A DNA stretch of 64,000 nucleotides from Datnioides undecimradiatus (GCA_008933995.1 WARS01000011.1:8833516-8897515), one strand, 5' to 3'. Positions 43,401 through 56,470 are shown, numbered from the stretch's first letter. Program-made: numbers and translations. The notes: generated from the sequence alone by a model not told the origin.

Positions 43401-46400
43401 AAGTCTGTGTGAACTTCAACCTTAGGGTGGTGCTGTCATACAAAAATGATGTGGTGGGGGAGTGAAACTGGCTGGTCTATCCTTGACCTCTCCCATTGGC
43501 CTGCCAAAGTCTTTCCCCTGCCCTTCTTAATCAGGTGGGACCCTTCCCTTTTAGAGTGGAAGAAGTATATTCTCTGCATCCAGCTGCGTCTTTTATACTA
43601 ACTGGCACAGATGTCCACGGATAAAGACATAGCAGAGAAGTCTTGACGGAAGACAGCGATACTGCTGTGGGCTTTTTATGGATGGGGAGAAAATCTCACA
43701 GGTCCATAAAGAAAACTGTGCGTCGATATAAAGAAATCATTCAAAAAAGGAACGTATGACTATCTTTAAAACTTTAATTTCTTATTAATGAAAATTTCAA
43801 GCATCACTCATTAACAAGGATAGGTAAATCCACTATTGTGGTGTGTAAAAATATAGCTGTTATGAAAGATTAATGGTCTGAATTTAAAAAACACAGTTCA
43901 CTGCATTGTTTGGAGCCAAATCCCTTTTTATTTTTTACTGAGCATTTCTTCTGAGCAAGAGAGCATCGGCGCACATTTGCAGGTATTAGACATGTTTGAA
44001 AATATCAGAAGGAAGACGCAGAGCAGACTAATGAATTTCTTATGATGGGTAACTACCCCTTCACTCAGCTGCAGGTATTGTCTGCTGCTTCCATGTTAGG
44101 ATTTATCATGATGTTGAGGACAAACAAGCCACTTCTGTGCAATCGTTAAGATGAGTTTCCCTACTGATTGATGTGTGGAATCAATTGCTCCCCATAGCAT
44201 CCATGTCAGTCTATTACCACACTGCCTGGTAATGATAGGCTGTTCTCTACAAGATTATAGAGCTCTGTCACAAAGCAACAAAGACTTGCTTCCCTGTGTC
44301 TGACCTGGTCTGCTATAATTGAGAATAGCTTCATTTTTACTCTGTAGGTAAACACAAAAAAATACAAAGTTGATGGAGGGATGTATTTATTATATTTAAA
44401 ATAGTGAATTTTTACGTTCTAATGTGATGAATTATTGATGACTGAATTACTGAATAAAAATTGATCTTTTTTCTGCATGTGCTTGGAAAAATAAAAAACA
44501 ATCAAAACATGTCTGTATTCAGAACTGTCCCTTTAAGAGTTTTGCTGGAAACTTGCTAAACTTAATAAATTTGAAACAATTTCTTTTATTTTTTTGTTTT
44601 TCACCTAACATGAATAAAAACTATTTCATTGGCCAGAATCACATTCAGAGCATATCTCTGATCAGAATTTAAGTCAGAGTCCACGCTTTCCAATGCAAAC
44701 ATATTTGAAGTCATCAAAACAACAGGTGTTTTCTCCTCGAAATACCCCTCTGTGTAACTGTCCTTTTTTTTGTCATGTGAATACACCACAGCTCTCTTAC
44801 TGCCAAGCTGACTACCATCCAACCCAACAAGTGCCAGCAGCACTGCAACTCATTTAGTTAGTGGCCCACACAGCCCTGATCCTGATTACACATGATCAAA
44901 GATGAGTTCTTCAACAATTTGATTATATATTTGAGCTTGAATAAAATCCACAGGCCTCTGAAATGACTAATTGAATAGACTTTAGAGTTTTATAATGGTT
45001 TAATACAACAATTGCCATTTTTCTTCAGGTTGACCTCAATCATAGGAGCATAACTACAGTATGTGCTGCATTTAATTACCTACAGTGAAATATGATTATC
45101 AGAAAATATGGTGCATATCAAGTGATTCCCTGCCCTTAAGTAATATTATTCTGTATAGTTAGAGTTGGAAAAAGATGACATGGGAACTTCAGTCAAGACA
45201 AAAGGCACGAGCTAATGAGACTGGTTAGTCATTCAAATTTATGGAAATTTTATTAATTACAGACACCTATCTTTCATCTGTACCATTTGGTGGTGAAGTA
45301 ATTAAAACCAACAATGACAGTCCCAGCAGTGCAAAAAAGCAAACAAGATCAAAGAAAGCAGAGCAGTCAGGAGAAAGTCCCATATATACTGAACTGGGCC
45401 TGGCCGTGGGCAAGCGGGCCTCATTAAAGTCAGAATGTGTTGATCATCAATTAACCTGCTTTGTTTTGCTTCTGATTTTAAACTTGCATAACAGCACTTT
45501 CCCTCTGCTCTTCAGTGATTAAGGGCTTGTGCATAATGTTTGGCTGGAGGAGACCAAGACACATCATGAGTGCTGCCTTGTGTCAACTTTTGATGGGTTT
45601 ATTAAAGGACAGTTGACCAAGTGGTGTTAACTGGCCTGAGTACTTATGAAATCATATATGTTTTGGCCTAAAACATCATCATGAAGGCCAGCAACTGTTG
45701 ACCTTATTATTCTCCAAAACAATGTTAAATGAATGACTTGTAAGGGGGAAGATTAAAGTCCATTTTCCTTGTTCAGTTAAGCTGATTTTGTTCATCTCTA
45801 CAATAAAGTGAAAATAAAAAGATGTTTGAGACAAATTAAATTGTTACAACAATTCATACATTGCCTTTGTGATGTGTGTGCATGGGGAAGAATGTAAATA
45901 AGATACATTTATGATACTTGATTTTTGAAATTGAAATTGAAATTTGTTTCTGATTAGTTTCTGAGTTAATGGGATGAAATCTTGCATTTAGTGGTGAGAA
46001 TGATTTCAGACTGATAATTCTGAATGTTTAGCAAAGCTTTAATTTGGCGAATGTACTGTAATTCATGGCATTGTTCTTACATCAGCTGCACAAACTGCTT
46101 TCTGCAGCAGCAAAGTGTGCAAAAGATGATGCCATCACATTTCCCTTTGCTTTGTTGTTTCTATATGACATGTTTTGATGATCCATCTGTGTTAAAGTAT
46201 GAGAAACAGCAAAAACATGTTTAAAAATAAGAATTTTCTCCGATGAGCAATGGTGAAAATGTTCAAACGGACTACTGATCAAGATATTTAAGTTGTTTAA
46301 TTGACTCAAACTCTGAGGTGAAGATTACCGCTCGCAGCAGAGGAATCACTAAATCTCATTGCTCACAAAGGACCACCACAGACCCGACGCTATATGGACA

Positions 46401-46479
46401 ACAAATGGATGGCCAGTCTTAACTTTTATTATGAGCAGTGGAGGTCATATTTAAAATGAGAGATTAGCCGCTCATCACA

Positions 46480-46660
46480 ATATTGGTGGATTATCAACTA
46501 CCTGCAATGAAAGCAACCCCTGGCTCCGGGTCGATAAGAGTTTGACTGCATTTCGAATTAATTTTCCTCAGCTTAGAGAGTCGGACTCCTATCTTGTTAT
46601 TGATCACAGCGTTAATCCATAACCAAGCTCATCCTTTCCCCGTGGAACGAGCAGGAAAAT
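46480..46660. promoter_or_regulatory. CNE-like block
   Basis: Includes GCATTTCGAATTAATTTTCC, CTTGTTATTGATCACAGCG and TTAATCCATAACC. It has several retained CpGs (CCGGGTCGATAAG, GAGTCGGACTCC) against a CpG-poor background. Confidence 0.3.
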
Positions 46661-49479
46661 ATAAAACGATCACTGTGGAGGACTCTTGACTCCGTATAAA
46701 AAACTGGAACAGACTAAGAAGTGATTAGAGTTCATTATTTAAGAATATGTTCCCAGACTATTGTTTCACAGTTCATTTTTCTATTGACCTGTATGTGTTT
46801 TGTTTTGTTTTTTACAATTTTTATACCAACATTTATTCTCATCTGTATTCCTTTGGTCTGGGTTGTGTTTATACATGACGACTGATTGATTTCCCCGACA
46901 GCAGGAACACTTCACACCTCAGCTGCTTTCTCTGTTTGTCTTCTCCAACAGAGGGACCTCCTCTGTGGATGAAATTTAGTCCCGACCCCTGACCTTTGGG
47001 TTCAGCGTTTGTCTCCAGTCCAGTGACCACAAACAACTCCTGGATTGCTGAAAATGTCAGTGCAGTGGCGTCTCCGCCCTCTCCCCTGTGAACCATAGGG
47101 CTGCACTCAACCTGCACTAATAGGACACTTTCATGAGAGCTCCATTATCAGTTATGCTGTATTTGATATCTCAGATTTCCTCCCTATGTTGCCGCCATAT
47201 ACTGAACGACATGTCATCAAACAAAGAGCAATGAGGGTTTGTCTTTTAATGCTTTCTTAAAACTTTATTTCATTCAGCTCGTCAAACCCTTCTTTTGTTA
47301 GCACCCAGATTAAGGTACTTTATCTGAAAATATGAATTATATAAAATCATTTACATTTTATGTTGGAAATGACAGATTTTAGATGCAAAGTTTAATAAAT
47401 AAATAAGCTGCTGGATGAGCTGCTGGTAGTGACCCATTTAGCACACAAAGCAGCTGGTACCATCTATCATAAGGCTCAGTTATAATAGATTGTAATTCAT
47501 GTTCTGAAGACATTGGTTGTAATGCATCCCATTTTGAAGCACTTTGGCTCACCCTTCCCCCACTCATAAACACACACACGCTCCCTCTCTCTCCTCTCCG
47601 GGCCTCCCGAGGTTGGTGTCTCTGCGTTAGGACTCTATTGTTGCCTACTGCTGGATAATGCCCTTATTAATTGTACCTCTTTGTAAGGTGTCAGCTGTAG
47701 CCTCAGATTGAGATGGATGGATCTCTGGAGTCTGCTCCCTGGCCCTCCACAGACGCTCTATCTCTGCACAGCACACAGATGCAACAGTGAGTGCTGCCAC
47801 ACTACGACTAAAAGCTGAGATAAAACAGACATTTTTAATTATTCCACCAAAAAGAGGAAAAGAATAGAAATGTTTCCAAACTGAAAAGCCGATTTCTCTC
47901 ATTGCTAAGGTGAGCTAGCATGTGATGTGTTTTAATTATCTAAATATCTGAGCGTACGAACCACAGCAGTGATGAAATATCTTTTTTATTGATTATTTTA
48001 GTGTGTTGCAGGAATACCGGTTAATTAGGTGGATTGAAGCCTCTGTAAGATCAACAGCATTAACATCAAATCCTTTCCCTCTCATTAAAGGAAACAGAGT
48101 CAATTTAATTAATGCATATTAATCCTCACTGATGCTCATTTTAGCTTTAAAAAAAAGGAGCGTGGCTGTGTGGACTTCAGATTCATCCATTTCAAAATGA
48201 TTCAGGTTTGATCACATTCTGAATCAACATAAACAAATTTTTAATAGTATTTTTCATCATCTTTAGATTCATTAATGGACTTGCAGGTAAGGTCAGTACC
48301 TGTAGGCATGATGACCATTTATTGGTGTTTATATATTTATTAATGTTACTGGAATTCAGTTTGATCCAAACAATATTTCAATAATACAGTTTATTGTCAC
48401 ACACTGTAACTGTGTGTCTAAATAAATCCTAAGTGAAATTCTGGTGCAAATGGGAAGATATGCTATTTATTTCAAATGTATATTTTAATACATTTGCTTT
48501 TGTGGTTTGAATATTATAAAAGGTAAAAGATCAGTGTTTGGAGATAATGCTGTGATAATATTCACAATATTATTTCTCCATATCAACTCTTGCTGTATCT
48601 ATTACACTGATATCAAGTAGTATAATTTCTGGTTTGAATGTTTCCTGCTGTTTGCTCTGTCATGGCTTCATGAACATCAGTGGACTATCCCAGTCATCAT
48701 GACCAGACAGTGAACAGGGTTGTTGAGTTATTGAATATTGTAATATTTTCTCTTTAAAAAACCTGTGAATAGCAGAAATGTTCACAAAACACCAGGGTAT
48801 TTCTAACTTTACTCTTGATTTTTAAAGAAATGAAAATTGTTTTGATCAAATTTCTGAAATATTTCAGTCTTTCATTTCTTTTAAAGTTTCAGTCTTAACA
48901 CAGAAGAACGAAGCATCTTTTGTTTGCTGCACCTGCTCTTACCGAAATACCCTTGAGCAAGATATCCCATACCTACTCAGCTACAGTCAAATTGTCTTTA
49001 TGTTATCCTGAGCAAGTCTTCAATACTGATGTTCCAAAATTAAAGTAGATTTTCCAAGAGTTACAAAAATGAGCTTTTTGACTGTCAAATTTTCAAATTG
49101 TGTCAGATTTTCTTTTGTTTTTACTCTACAGTGATTTTGTGAAGTCAACAAGAACAATGTTTAGTTAAAGCAAATGTTTAAAATATTTATTATGTCTCTC
49201 TTAAAGCGATCAAATTCGTCAACATATTATGATTACTGAAAGCACTTTATCCCCAGATCTTCTCTGATATAATACGGTAACAGCACAGGCAGGAGACTGA
49301 AGTAGGAGACATGAGGGGAGAAAAAAAAAAAAAGCACAGACCAGAAAATGGAGATCCATTCCCTTCAGATCCCATTTAGAGAGGCCCTGCACATTTTTAA
49401 AGTGTCAATTGTTTTTGTCTCTTGAAGTGTAGATGGAATGTTTGAATTCCAGTATTAACTGTAGTGCCTGCTGAGTTAA

Positions 49480-49705
49480 ATTATGGTCCCTGGGCTGTGG
49501 GGTGGGAGTAATCAATAAGAATACACGAGGCAGTGTGTAATGTGTCTGCTCCTAGCAGCAGGGACACTGTCCCCCTTACCCTGTCCCCCAGCAGGTTAGA
49601 TAAATATGATACTGAAACAGGGCACACTGGATTATATGATATCAATGTAGAATCAGGGAAGTGCTATTACACTCCCCTAGCCCACTGTGAGTACTATTGA
49701 CAAGG
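49480..49705. promoter_or_regulatory. CNE-like block
   Basis: Includes GGAGTAATCAATAAGAATAC, GGTTAGATAAATATGATACT and GGATTATATGATATCAATGT. Complex, balanced, bounded on the 3' side by a CT tract. Confidence 0.3.
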
Positions 49706-49727
49706 TTGGCTTTGAACACGGTAGTGT

Positions 49728-49799
49728 ATTTCTCCCTCTCTCTCGCTCTTTCTCAGTCTCCTCTCTTCTTTTTTCCTCTCTCTCTTTCTCTCTCTCTCT
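49728..49799. repeat. Polypyrimidine (CT)n tract
   Basis: TTTCTCCCTCTCTCTCGCTC... ending (TC)8. It abuts the 3' side of the CNE-like block at 49.48-49.70 kb. Confidence 0.85.
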
Positions 49800-51739
49800 G
49801 CATAATGTGAAGAACCACAGGAGGAAAGGGATCTATATTTCACTTAGCTTTGATTAAAATGCCTATTTTATGCCTTTGCTTTGAAGTTCTGTTTATTGCA
49901 CCCACAAGTTAATCTGTGAAGGGCATGCTGTGATCATGATTTCTAAATTTCCAGATGTTGGTTTTTTTTCTTTTTTTTTTGCATAGAGAGGGCAATAACA
50001 TAATGTACAATCAATATACAATTGATTTAATTTTCAACGCTCTGTAATAGTGCCCGTAACATTTTCCCCATTCATAACTGGATCTTTACTCTCTCTCATG
50101 TTGACCCTGTCAAATGTCCACCCAATTAACCAGTGTGCTGCCGCTGCTGTTGTTGTTGTTTGGCTTCATGCAAGTTGCTCATACAGTAACCTCATATCAC
50201 TGATCTACTCAGACTATTGATTAACTCTCCCTCCTCAGCGGAGAAAGGATCAAACCTGGCACGTCTAAAAGGCCATTATCAGCGTCCACTTCAGATAACC
50301 AGCTACAACCTGATACAGCCCTTTGCGCAGGTCGCAACCTCTCTGCCCTCTCCAGCCATCCAGCACCCCCACCAACCCTCCTCCTCACCTCCAACCATCA
50401 TTATCATTCTTATGTTGAATGACATACAGGTCAAGGAAACTGCTCCATGGTGATGTCTCACATGTGAATAATCCATGTTGCTGCTGGACCATCTCCTGCA
50501 AAATGTCATGCGTCTGGTTCATCAAGTAGATTTTAGCATAAAGCCGAATGACTGTTTAAAATGTGCTTTCTCCCATTTAAAATATCCTGTAGCTGAACAT
50601 CCCACTCCTAAATACCACTCAAGTTTTCAGTGTTGTTTCCAAGAGAAGAAAAAAAAAATCCCCTTTGTTGTAGACAGGCAAATTCAATTAAAGGTTTACA
50701 GCAGCAACCCCCAGTCTTCATTGAGACATCCAGTCATTCCTTTATTTCAATTAAAACCCCAACAAGTGTGCTGGGGTCTGGATTTGTTGATTTGTTGTTA
50801 CACTTTCCAAAGTGCATTTTGCATTCTGAGGAGGAATGTAGATATTAAAGCATTTTTGGGGCCAGGTATTAGTGACACCGCAGTTGCTTTCACACAAAAG
50901 ATTTGGCAGAAGCTAATTTGCATAAGGTCAGAGTCAAGCTCCTGATGGAAGTTGTGCAGCATCCCCGTCTCTTAGCAACACTCTTTCTCTCTTGGTGTCT
51001 GTGTTGAATTGACTGGTCCTTGGCACTCATCTTTCACCAAGAAAATTCATAATGAAATGCCACCCGACAACCTGCATCTATCACCAAGAGACACTCCTCA
51101 CTTCCCTCTTGGGTTGCAATACTTTTACACTGAAATTAATAAATCAGTGCATTGTTTAATGGCACAGCAGAGGAGAGTGTCAGTGTGATGCGCTCAGATT
51201 CTCAGAGACTTTGGTTTTGAGGAGGGGGGTAAACATGTTTATTAAGAATTGTGCCAAGATTAGAGGCAAATTAGCAGGTAATTGGAGACACCTGCAAAAC
51301 AAAGGGGAGGATGGAGAGGTGGTGGTGTGGAGAGTGATAAAGGAAGAGATTGGGCTTCTGGGCTGGCCTCCACCCATTTATTGGTGGGGGAGGCATTTAA
51401 AAAGAGGGGATTTGGTATGTTGAGAAAATGACTTTTGTCCTCTACCATGGTGACAGGATCCAGATGCTGCCAAGAGATGTTAATAGAGGGTCAAATTTTG
51501 GACAATAGTAGCCATCATTGCTTTCACAACTGCCTCCATCCTCCGCGCTGTACGCTTTCTCTGGTTAAAAGAAGAGATGTGCTCCAATTACTGTTTTTGG
51601 CAAAGGCAGCCATCCATAAACTATACTGTAATTACCGCTCTGCTGATGATTTCTATCATCTTGGTCACATGTGGTCTTTGCCCAACATATTTAAACTTTC
51701 CGTGAAAAGGTCAAATCTATACACGTTTATATCGCCCAC
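49800..51739. other. Non-coding stretch, no gene seen
   Basis: Balanced sequence. The overlapping plus-strand frames at 50217-50453 and 50475-50945 look random. CNE-textured sequence with GGCAAATTAGCAGGTAATTG lies at about 51230-51300. Confidence 0.55.
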
Positions 51740-52073
51740 TCCTTTACACCCCCCTCGTCTTTTAGCGTCGCGCAGGTCGTCGTCCATCATCTTCTTCCTC
51801 TTCTTCTACGTCGTGGTCGTCAACAACATCCAAGTCATGCTGCTGGGCGGACATTAAACCTGCTGTTTTCTGTCTCCAAGTGCGCCGTGTTCCACGACTC
51901 ATTTCCAGGCAGAGTCTGGCTCTGAGGAACTCCGCCTGAGGAAATGTCTCTGAGCACTGGGAATTATTTCAGCTCTCCCTGCTGTTGCACCCAGATACAC
52001 ACGCACCCTTCAGCTGGCCATGTCACTGCAGTACCGAAAGGGGAATAATGCATAATTGCAAAAATAGCAGAGT

Positions 52074-52218
52074 ATTATTATTATTATTATTATTATTATC
52101 ATTATTATTATTATTATTAGTAGTAGTAGTAGTAGTAGTATTAATATTATTAGTATTAGTATTAGAATTGTTGTTGTTGCTGTTATTATTATTATTATTA
52201 TTATTAGTATTAGTATTA
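52074..52218. repeat. Compound (ATT)n-(AGT)n-(ATT)n microsatellite
   Basis: About 145 bp made of ATT runs, then seven AGT/TAG units, then mixed TTAGTA/TTGTTG, then ATT again. It yields Leu/Val-rich plus-strand and Asn/Thr-rich minus-strand pseudo-frames. Confidence 0.95.
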
Positions 52219-52311
52219 TGGCTTAGAGACATTAAATTATATTCAAATATTACCTAATATTAATATTATCAGGCTAAGATTTGTTAGATTCAGGTTGAAG
52301 ACTTCTAATAT

Positions 52312-52339
52312 AAACAAACAAACAAATAAATAAATAAAT
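52312..52339. repeat. (AAAC)n-(AAAT)n microsatellite
   Basis: About four AAAC units running into four AAAT units. Confidence 0.85.
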
Positions 52340-53963
52340 GGTGTTAAGCTTGGACAATTTATTTACGTGGTGGCCATGTGCGCAAGCCCATCACGTCTCT
52401 AAACTGTGACACCTCCGAAAGCAGTTTTGTCTAAATTTATTTAATGTCTTTGTCTTTTTTGCCTTTTGGAGATCGTATTATTATTGTTTTTCATAGATGA
52501 TTTGAAATTTTGTCCCAGCGCCCATTTGAATTAAACAGTGATCTACTGCCTTTTAGTTATTCTCTTTTATTAATTATATTTAAGCTGGTTTGTGATATAA
52601 AACACAAGACACGGAACTTTTATTATGTATGTGTATTTCTCATGCTTTGCTGCTCTGTATCCGACAACACCCAGTGAACAAGGGGGTTTTCCCCTCCTCT
52701 TCATTTCCCACCGCGCTGTTTTCCGCTGCCAGAGGTCGTCCGGCTCTGCCGCGCGGCTGCAGTGACTTCAACATAACCAAACCACTCTCTGTCACCCTTA
52801 AACAGCGACTTAGTTTGGCCCCTCGGGCTTATGCAAAGCTAAGTAAAATCATGCCATTATAAATTGTTGTAAATAACAAAACATTTCGTGAAGCTTATTG
52901 ACTGATGCGCGCACCGTTGTATGTGTGCGTGTGTGTGGAGGAAAGCACCTGCTCTATCTGTCCATCTCGGGATCATGGACACACCAAGTAGGTCTAATTT
53001 CTGAGACATTCAGTTGGGATATGTCTCAATTGGGACTGAGATCAGAGGCAGTGATTGTCTATTGGTTTAGATTGGGTTGCTCAGTGCAATTCTGGGAACT
53101 TTTATTGCAATCCGCAGATTGTAATGATGGAGAGCCCTCGATGTGGCAGCACTGATTACATCAGCCAGTCTCTGTGTCTACCTTTCATCTCAGGTATTTA
53201 TTCGTTTTGTGCAGAGACACAAATAGCTGCAGCTTCTATACGTCTGTGTCATTGTTCATATAGGGACGGACTCTCCATTGCAGATGGTTTCATTTCACCC
53301 GTATATTCATTAATTTGTTCATCGCAGTGCTTAAACAGGAGGCAAGGTTGGCGTTAAAACGCATCCAGATGTTTATATCATGCCGTAAAATACACGCTTC
53401 TCTTCCTATTGGCTGCTTTGTAATTAAATATACACTTTTTCTGAGTGTTGACGTTTAAACCTACGTGATACTTAATGTTTCCTTGTACACTTACCTGAAG
53501 TATTAATATGCTTTCTTCAGTAAAAGTGTCAATACTGCGATATAAAAATAGCTCCTTTGATTCCTCAGCTGAAAATGCTACTTATGTTCTTATGTTATTA
53601 TAGAAATATACTCAAATTAAAAAGTTAAAATAAACCTGTATTGTTACAGGTTGTATAAATTACTGATGTATCAATATGGATCATTCTGTTGTAGGTAGTT
53701 GAGAACGAGCTTGTTTATTTATTATTATGATTGGTAGCATCATACGGATAAAATCATGTTTATATGTAGATTTTTAATATGTGAGGCATCCAGTAACTAT
53801 AGCCGTCAAATGAAAGGAGTTGCCTTTTACAGCCTTTTAAATGTAAAGCCACATTTGAGTGTAATTTTCTATCATAATATGTACAGCATAATATATATCA
53901 TTATATGTATAAATATACATCACTGAGTTTATCTATTCACTAGTTTCAAAGGATGAACTCCTG

Positions 53964-54341
53964 ACACCACACCAAGTATTCAGTAAAAGTAGAAACATGG
54001 CAGTGCACCAATACAAAGGTAGCATCAGCAAAATGTACATGCAGTATCAAAAGCAGAAGTACTCATTATGCAGACTGGGCAGTGCTGCATTCACATATCA
54101 ATTTATATGTTATCTTATTTGACTATTTTGCTGATGTGATGCTGCTTTTTTCATTTAAGTTAAAGACAGCACATCATATCTTTTGTATGAAAAAAATCTA
54201 TGTCTCAGTAACTGTAGCTGGTAAACTAAAGTAATGGGATGAAAGTATAAAGTAGCATTCATGTAGGTAGACTACAAGTACCTCAAAATAGCCCTTACAT
54301 ACAGTCCCCGAGTAAAAGTACTTAGTTACTTTCCAGCACTG
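53964..54341 (+). mobile_element. Degenerate non-autonomous DNA transposon of a common ray-finned fish type, probably hAT
   Basis: I recognise the hallmark phrases of a very abundant fish MITE in the expected order: an AAGTATTCAGTAAAAGTA-like left part near 53974, AGCATCAGCAAAATGTAC at about 54021, a GTATCAAAAGCAGAAGTACT stretch at about 54044, CATTATGCAGACTGG at about 54064, GTAGCTGGTAAACTAAAG at about 54213, AGTATAAAGTAGCAT at about 54244, ACAAGTACCTCAAAAT at about 54274, and a right terminus AAGTACTTAGTTACTTTCCAGCACTG. The right end at about 54341 is clear; the left end is eroded and only approximate. No transposase is encoded. Superfamily assignment is from memory of CAGTGGTGGAA-type termini. 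Divergence is substantial, so this is an old copy. Confidence 0.75.
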
Positions 54342-55534
54342 CAGCTGACAATAAATCACACTCGTGTGTCTGCAGGTTGTGATCACTATCAGCATGTGAT
54401 TTCCAGCATGTTCTTATGAGAACCGTCTCTGTGACATATGGAGATGCTTCCTCCCACAGCAGCAACAGCACCTGACTGATCCTCTCCTCTCCTCTCTACT
54501 CTCCTCTGCACAGATGATATCACACAGCTAACTGCGACAAGATTCCCGAATGGCTCTCCTTTACAGTGGAACATGTCATCTGACCATGTCACCCAGATCA
54601 ACCCAAATATTGTGCATTGTTGGTAAAGAGAGGTCAGGAAACCGGCAGGTCGGGTATTTCAGGCTGTGTTCTCTAATTAAGTATTCATGAAGCAAAGTAT
54701 AGGTTTACACGACACTGGTGGTTCCGACGACACCACCACCCCTCAATGCCAGCCCCCCCACACCTCCCCATGTGTAATGCTCTGCTTTCCCCCCACCAGC
54801 AGACAGGCCATCATTCCTAGTGTACTTCCAGCAATGATATCAAAAAGGTTTTTTGGTCAAGCCAAAGAAAGGTCACTCTAATAATACCCAAGGTCAGTGG
54901 TGGGAGCCAGCGAGTCTCCCAGTCATTATTCATTTGTTCACAGAGTTAATGACAGTTGCAGGGGGACGAGAACTTGGAGCCAGTAGCCATGTGATGTCAC
55001 CAACACATGCCAAGGGATTATGAGGGCAGGCAGGGGACAAGAAGTGTGGATTATACAGGGGGGAAAAAAAAACACAAAACAACCTTTACTGCTTCAGCAC
55101 CCAACCATCCATGTTTACTGCTGTTCTGACAAATACATGGAGACATGGCTGAATTATGACAAGTGGCTGATAGTGAAGGAGACAGCATTTCAAAATAAAG
55201 GGATAAAAGAAACCTTTAATAATAGCATGTTTTATTTATTTAAATCCATCATGTTCAGCTTGAAGAGATATTTAACATGTTTTATGCCCTCAGTTTGATG
55301 GGAGAACATGTTTTTTTTAAAAGAAAACCAAACATGATTGTTCATTTTCAGACTTTGGGTAAATGACTGTAATATTGTGGATGATTTCATGGTGGGAGGT
55401 GATCCAGCAATTTCACTTTCTCTCATTTACTTCCCTTTAACAAATGACAGTGTTTCACAGTTACCACATTATGTGTATGATGCCGTAGTTAAGCGCAGCA
55501 ACAACACTCGTGTAAAAACTGGAGCCCGTTGGCA

Positions 55535-55580
55535 TTCACTCACTCACTCACGTACACACATACACACACACACTCCCACA
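55535..55580. repeat. CACT/CA repeat tract
   Basis: CACTCACTCACTCACG followed by CACACATACACACACACAC. Confidence 0.8.
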
Positions 55581-55934
55581 CGGAGAGAATGAACAATGAG
55601 CACACCTTATTCAGTCATTGGGCAGGCAGCGCACAGTGAACAATGAACCCCTCCCTCCTGTCTAGCACCATGTCTGATAATGACCACATCCACCACCACT
55701 GATAGCGCTCTTCTTTTATGACCTACATGAGCATAAATACGGCTCAGATAAAACATTTCAGGGAGGATATTGAGAATATGATCATCTGTGCACATGTAGG
55801 AACAGAAACTGTTTTCCTTTTTTCATGTTTTGTTTCCCAGTCATATGAAAAAAAAGCCACATGTTGCATGTTTACAGTACCTGCTGGTCACTTGATCCAC
55901 AATGTGAAATGATGTAGTTTTGCTTTCAGCACCA

Positions 55935-55962
55935 AAAAAAAAAAAAAAGAAAGAAAGAAATG
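55935..55962. repeat. Poly-A with (GAAA)n tail
   Basis: About 15 A followed by GAAAGAAAGAAAG. It could be a decayed retroposed tail, but no SINE or LINE body is recognisable on the 5' side. Confidence 0.7.
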
Positions 55963-56284
55963 TTCCATATGTTGTTTTGTCTAAACAACATTTAGTCAAA
56001 CTCTTTGTTGCAAAGCACCTGTTAAAGGACCGCACGCCTTTAGATTTGCTCTCTTGTTCTTTCAGTCACATCTGCTGAATAATTAGAAAGAAAATAATCT
56101 GCATTCTGATAAATTATACTGCTATCGTCCACCACTATAGCCTTTGTCTCAACTCCTAACATGTAGATACAGTAGATTCCCTGTTTGAGCATAAGGTCAG
56201 AGTATAAATATGAACTGCATTTTGCATTACTTTCAGATGAGTGAAGCTGTCAGACCAATAATATGAGCTTTCAGTCCTACTTTC

Positions 56285-56470
56285 TGCCACTTATCCCCCA
56301 TTCTAGGTCCAAGGGGGTCATGTGAAAATTGAAAGTGACAGTCAAACCAGCATGTTGAACAGGCTGATTGGACTAAGCTGTCATGGCCCAGATCAGAGCT
56401 CTTTAACACCAGGCCTATCAGAGGTCATTCTGTTGACGATCCCAATACAGGCCAGTTTGTGGGAGAAATA
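56285..56470. promoter_or_regulatory. CNE-like block
   Basis: Includes AAATTGAAAGTGACAGTCAA, GGCTGATTGGACTAAGCTGT (CCAAT core) and CAGATCAGAGCTCTTTAAC. No repeat and no frame. Confidence 0.28.

Larger units (their letters stand above)
38336..49479. other. Non-coding stretch, no gene seen
   Basis: AT-rich unique DNA with a C11 run at 41231-41241, A-rich runs at 41460-41470, the GATA array and the CNE-like islands listed separately. None of the 60-110-codon frames here has a domain or splice context that convinces. Confidence 0.6.
51740..53420. other. CpG-bearing patch without a recognisable gene
   Basis: CpG-rich pieces occur at 51760-51850 (GTCGCGCAGGTCGTCGTCC), 51880-51940, 52380-52420, 52705-52770 (CCGCGCGGCTGC) and 52900-52935, separated by the ATT microsatellite. 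A CCTATTGGCTGC CCAAT-type motif lies near 53405. Frames here are short and low-complexity (for example the Phe/Val-rich frame ending at 51857). It may be an isolated CpG island, alternative promoter or enhancer. Confidence 0.25.
54342..56284. other. Non-coding stretch, no gene seen
   Basis: Contains a CTCCTCTCCTCTC run at 54480-54510, C-rich runs at 54745-54800, and a complex block at 54880-55020 with CAGTCATTATTCATTTG. The frames are short and domain-free. Confidence 0.55.

Noticed and set aside
51435-51857. 140-codon plus-strand frame ending in a hydrophobic stretch
   Set aside because: The hydrophobic end is encoded by TTC/CTT-rich low-complexity DNA; no domain and no homology recognised.
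51985-52257. Leu/Val-rich and Asn/Thr-rich frames suggesting a membrane segment
   Set aside because: Pure product of the ATT/AGT microsatellite.
55935-55962. Poly-A/GAAA tract as the tail of a retroposon
   Set aside because: No SINE, LINE or retrocopy body and no target duplication recognised next to it.
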